Positions 4,979-6,079 of a stretch of 6,079 nucleotides of DNA are shown here, one piece after another. Source of the DNA: Clostridia bacterium (GTDB lineage: Bacteria > Bacillota > Clostridia > Oscillospirales > Acutalibacteraceae); the NCBI GenBank assembly GCA_900754145.1, contig CAAEBW010000314.1:1-6079 (forward strand), in the 5' to 3' direction. A program made the translations under genes and the position numbers. Position 1 is the first letter of the stretch; each line of letters begins with the position of its first letter. Under the pieces are notes generated by a model. The model saw only the letters and a list, made by a program, of their open reading frames with translations, was not told the origin of the DNA and searched no databases.

Positions 4979-4984
4979 AAGGAG
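4979..4984 (+). promoter_or_regulatory. Ribosome binding site of the DUF6017-like gene
   Basis: AAGGAG lies 10 bases before ATG 4995, in an AT-rich and probably unfolded context. Confidence 0.75.
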
Positions 4985-4994
4985 ATTTTTTAAA

Positions 4995-5402
4995 ATGATA
5001 AATAATTATTCCGAGGTGTGCAAAAAGAATCAGAGTCAAAGTCATTGTCGGGTTGGTTTTTCCGAAAGCCTCAGAAGAGTACGCGACCGAATTGACATAT
5101 CAAGCTTCGAGCCTTCTGACCGCGCCCTTGCAAACGAATTAATTTTTATAATTGCCGAGGTAGGCACTCTTCCCTGCGATGCGAAGATACAGATAAACGG
5201 CGAAAAGCTATCTGCCGAAACGGTAAGTGAGGTTTATGCTCAGCTCGAAAAAGAACACTTAGAGCTTGTTATTGAAAAATTCCGTGAAGCGAAATACGAA
5301 ATTAAATACCGAAAGTCCTATTTTCGCACCGCGCTTTATAATTGCGTATTTGAATTTGAGAGCTATTACGAGAATCAAATGCGAAAGGACGGTATCGCAT
5401 AA
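4995..5402 (+). CDS. Stand-alone protein resembling the C-terminal domain of DUF6017/RepA-type initiators
   Basis: This 135-residue protein is the first gene of the replication block. After a polar, basic N-terminus (SLRRVRDRID, 25-34), residues 41-133 follow the plan I recall for the C-terminal domain (DUF6017) of clostridial mobile-element replication initiators. The pattern is a helix with hydrophobic spacing (ALANELIFIIAEV, 44-56), 'IQINGEKLSAETV' (65-77), 'LEKEHLELVIEKF' (84-96), 'IKYRKSYFRTALYN' (103-116) and 'YYENQMRKD' (124-132). In those initiators a RepA-like winged-helix part precedes this domain; here it is absent and the domain is a separate protein. It is probably an accessory replication factor that works with the HUH initiator, to which it is coupled by TAATG. 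The family call is from memory of the residue pattern and was not tested by a search. Confidence 0.62.
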   Translation: MINNYSEVCKKNQSQSHCRVGFSESLRRVRDRIDISSFEPSDRALANELIFIIAEVGTLPCDAKIQINGEKLSAETVSEVYAQLEKEHLELVIEKFREAKYEIKYRKSYFRTALYNCVFEFESYYENQMRKDGIA

Positions 5403-6079
5403 TGGAGCGAGAAAGAATAACAAAATCGGGAAATCTTCTTGAAGCTGACTTTTTCCCCGTTTGGGACAACGGCGCTAAAATGCCGACGCGCCCCAAAGGA
5501 ACTAAGCCGTCAAGCGAAGCACAGAAAAAATACAACAATGCTATGGCAATCAAAAATTGCGTACGCCTTATAAATGCGAATTTTAGTAGCGGCGACCTGT
5601 TTGTCACATACACCTACATTCAGGAATACGCTCCGCTGACTCTCGAAAACGCCACGCGGGACATCACAAACTATCTGCGCCGAATAAAAACAAAGCGTGC
5701 ATCAGAGCTTAAGCGTGTGGAAAAGCTTTTAAAACCCGACCCGAATAATAAAAGGCTTAAGGAGCAGTATAAAAAGCTTTCGGCGCCGTTTAAATATTAT
5801 TACACAATCGAAGAGGTAGTCTACAAGTCGGGCGAAAAGCGCGGAATGAAGAATTATCATGTTCACCTTTTTATGACCGGCGGCATAGAGCGCGACGACG
5901 CCGAACGGATATGGGGCAAGGGACTCAGGGTCAACGCTATGCGCTTTCAGCCTGAGAGCTTCGGGCCTGAAGCCGCCGCCCGATATATTGCTAAAGACCC
6001 GCAGGGTAAGCGGCGTTTCCGTCATTCAAAAAATCTATCTAAGCCCCAAAAGAAGGCCAAAGACGGTAGGATAACCCGC
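5402..6079 (+). CDS. HUH-type rolling-circle replication initiator (Rep), 3' end missing
   Basis: 226 residues are visible and the frame is open to the window's right edge. The protein carries the three HUH endonuclease motifs in order. Motif 1 is a hydrophobic strand, 'DLFVTYTY' (65-72). Motif 2 is the metal-binding HxH, His153 and His155 in 'NYHVHLFMTGG'. Motif 3 is 'ARYIAKDPQG', with Tyr195 as candidate nicking tyrosine and Lys198 (YxxK). A linker rich in lysine separates motifs 1 and 2. Rep nicks one strand at the origin, stays joined to the 5' phosphate and primes rolling-circle replication. ATG 5402 overlaps the stop of the DUF6017-like gene (TAATG), so the two are coupled. The coding DNA is clearly richer in G+C than the middle of block 1. 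It could alternatively be a relaxase-like HUH protein, but the single compact catalytic domain and basic C-terminal part favour Rep. Confidence 0.82.
   Translation, partial: MERERITKSGNLLEADFFPVWDNGAKMPTRPKGTKPSSEAQKKYNNAMAIKNCVRLINANFSSGDLFVTYTYIQEYAPLTLENATRDITNYLRRIKTKRASELKRVEKLLKPDPNNKRLKEQYKKLSAPFKYYYTIEEVVYKSGEKRGMKNYHVHLFMTGGIERDDAERIWGKGLRVNAMRFQPESFGPEAAARYIAKDPQGKRRFRHSKNLSKPQKKAKDGRITR

Larger units (their letters stand above)
4725..4994. other. Structured intergenic control region upstream of rep genes
   Basis: This 270-base stretch has no credible protein gene. From left to right it contains the palindrome TTGCAGTcaACTGCAA (4741-4756), an AT-rich repeat with TATAAT (4759-4773), a - strand terminator hairpin (4798-4823), an imperfect hairpin (4828-4846), a second copy of the repeat (4853-4867), a hairpin CGCTT/GAGCG (4869-4881), a perfect hairpin ACAGGC/GCCTGT (4901-4918), a T6 run (4956-4961) and the SD AAGGAG (4979-4984). 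It probably combines the promoter and copy-control region of the following replication operon, and possibly its origin. I saw no nick site matching the pMV158, pC194 or pT181 types. Confidence 0.65.

Noticed and set aside
4636..4980. 114-codon + strand reading frame spanning the end of the DUF3850 gene and the intergenic region
   Set aside because: It has no SD, starts inside DUF3850 in another frame, runs through the terminator and repeats, and its residue mix looks like a shadow.
5729..6025. 98-codon - strand reading frame antisense to Rep
   Set aside because: Lies opposite the HUH motifs, and its composition reflects the GC-rich Rep codons.

Overview
The window looks like accessory, mobile-element DNA from a low-to-mid GC Firmicute, most likely a gut clostridium (Oscillospirales/Lachnospirales type). 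It could be a prophage, a phage-plasmid or an integrative element. Support for this: every convincing gene is on the + strand, the genes are short and tightly packed with ATGA or TAATG overlaps, Shine-Dalgarno (SD) sites are strong (AAGGAG, GGGAGG), and the protein types are familiar from clostridial phages and conjugative elements. These types are DUF3789, 'VVEVRHGKW' zinc ribbons, DUF3850, a PAPS-reductase-like protein, an SplB-like radical SAM protein and a beta-type DNA methyltransferase. I see no tRNA, rRNA, CRISPR array, integrase, structural phage gene or insertion sequence.

Block 1 (1-4724) is one long co-directional gene run. It begins inside the 3' part of a DNA methyltransferase gene (5' end outside the window). 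Then come a 28-residue membrane peptide (DUF3789-like), a PP-loop PAPS-reductase-like protein with a TTG start, a zinc-ribbon protein, a two-part protein with a Cys cluster, a 54-residue protein, a second zinc-ribbon protein, an unknown protein, a Cys-rich coiled-coil protein, another unknown, a radical SAM protein and a DUF3850/ASCH-type protein. Several contain likely metal-binding cysteine clusters. The block reads as early/accessory cargo for nucleic-acid modification or host takeover.

Block 2 (4725-4994) is a 270-base gene-free stretch that is unusually structured. It holds a perfect 16-base palindrome, a 15-base direct repeat carrying TATAAT (two copies), and three further hairpins. One is a strong intrinsic terminator that works only on the - strand. 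Just upstream of it on the - strand lie a TTGATT-17-TATTAT promoter and a second stem-loop. Together they define a likely RNA of about 60 nt. This matches the layout of the antisense (countertranscribed) RNAs that control rep expression in rolling-circle plasmids.

Block 3 (4995-6079) is a replication module. A stand-alone 135-residue protein resembles the C-terminal domain of DUF6017/RepA-type initiators. It is coupled by TAATG to an HUH-type rolling-circle replication initiator (HxH motif, then a YxxK motif) that runs off the right edge. Blocks 2 and 3 together look like a self-contained rolling-circle replicon control region inside or next to a phage-like cargo operon. The antisense RNA is the most interesting prediction here and is untested.
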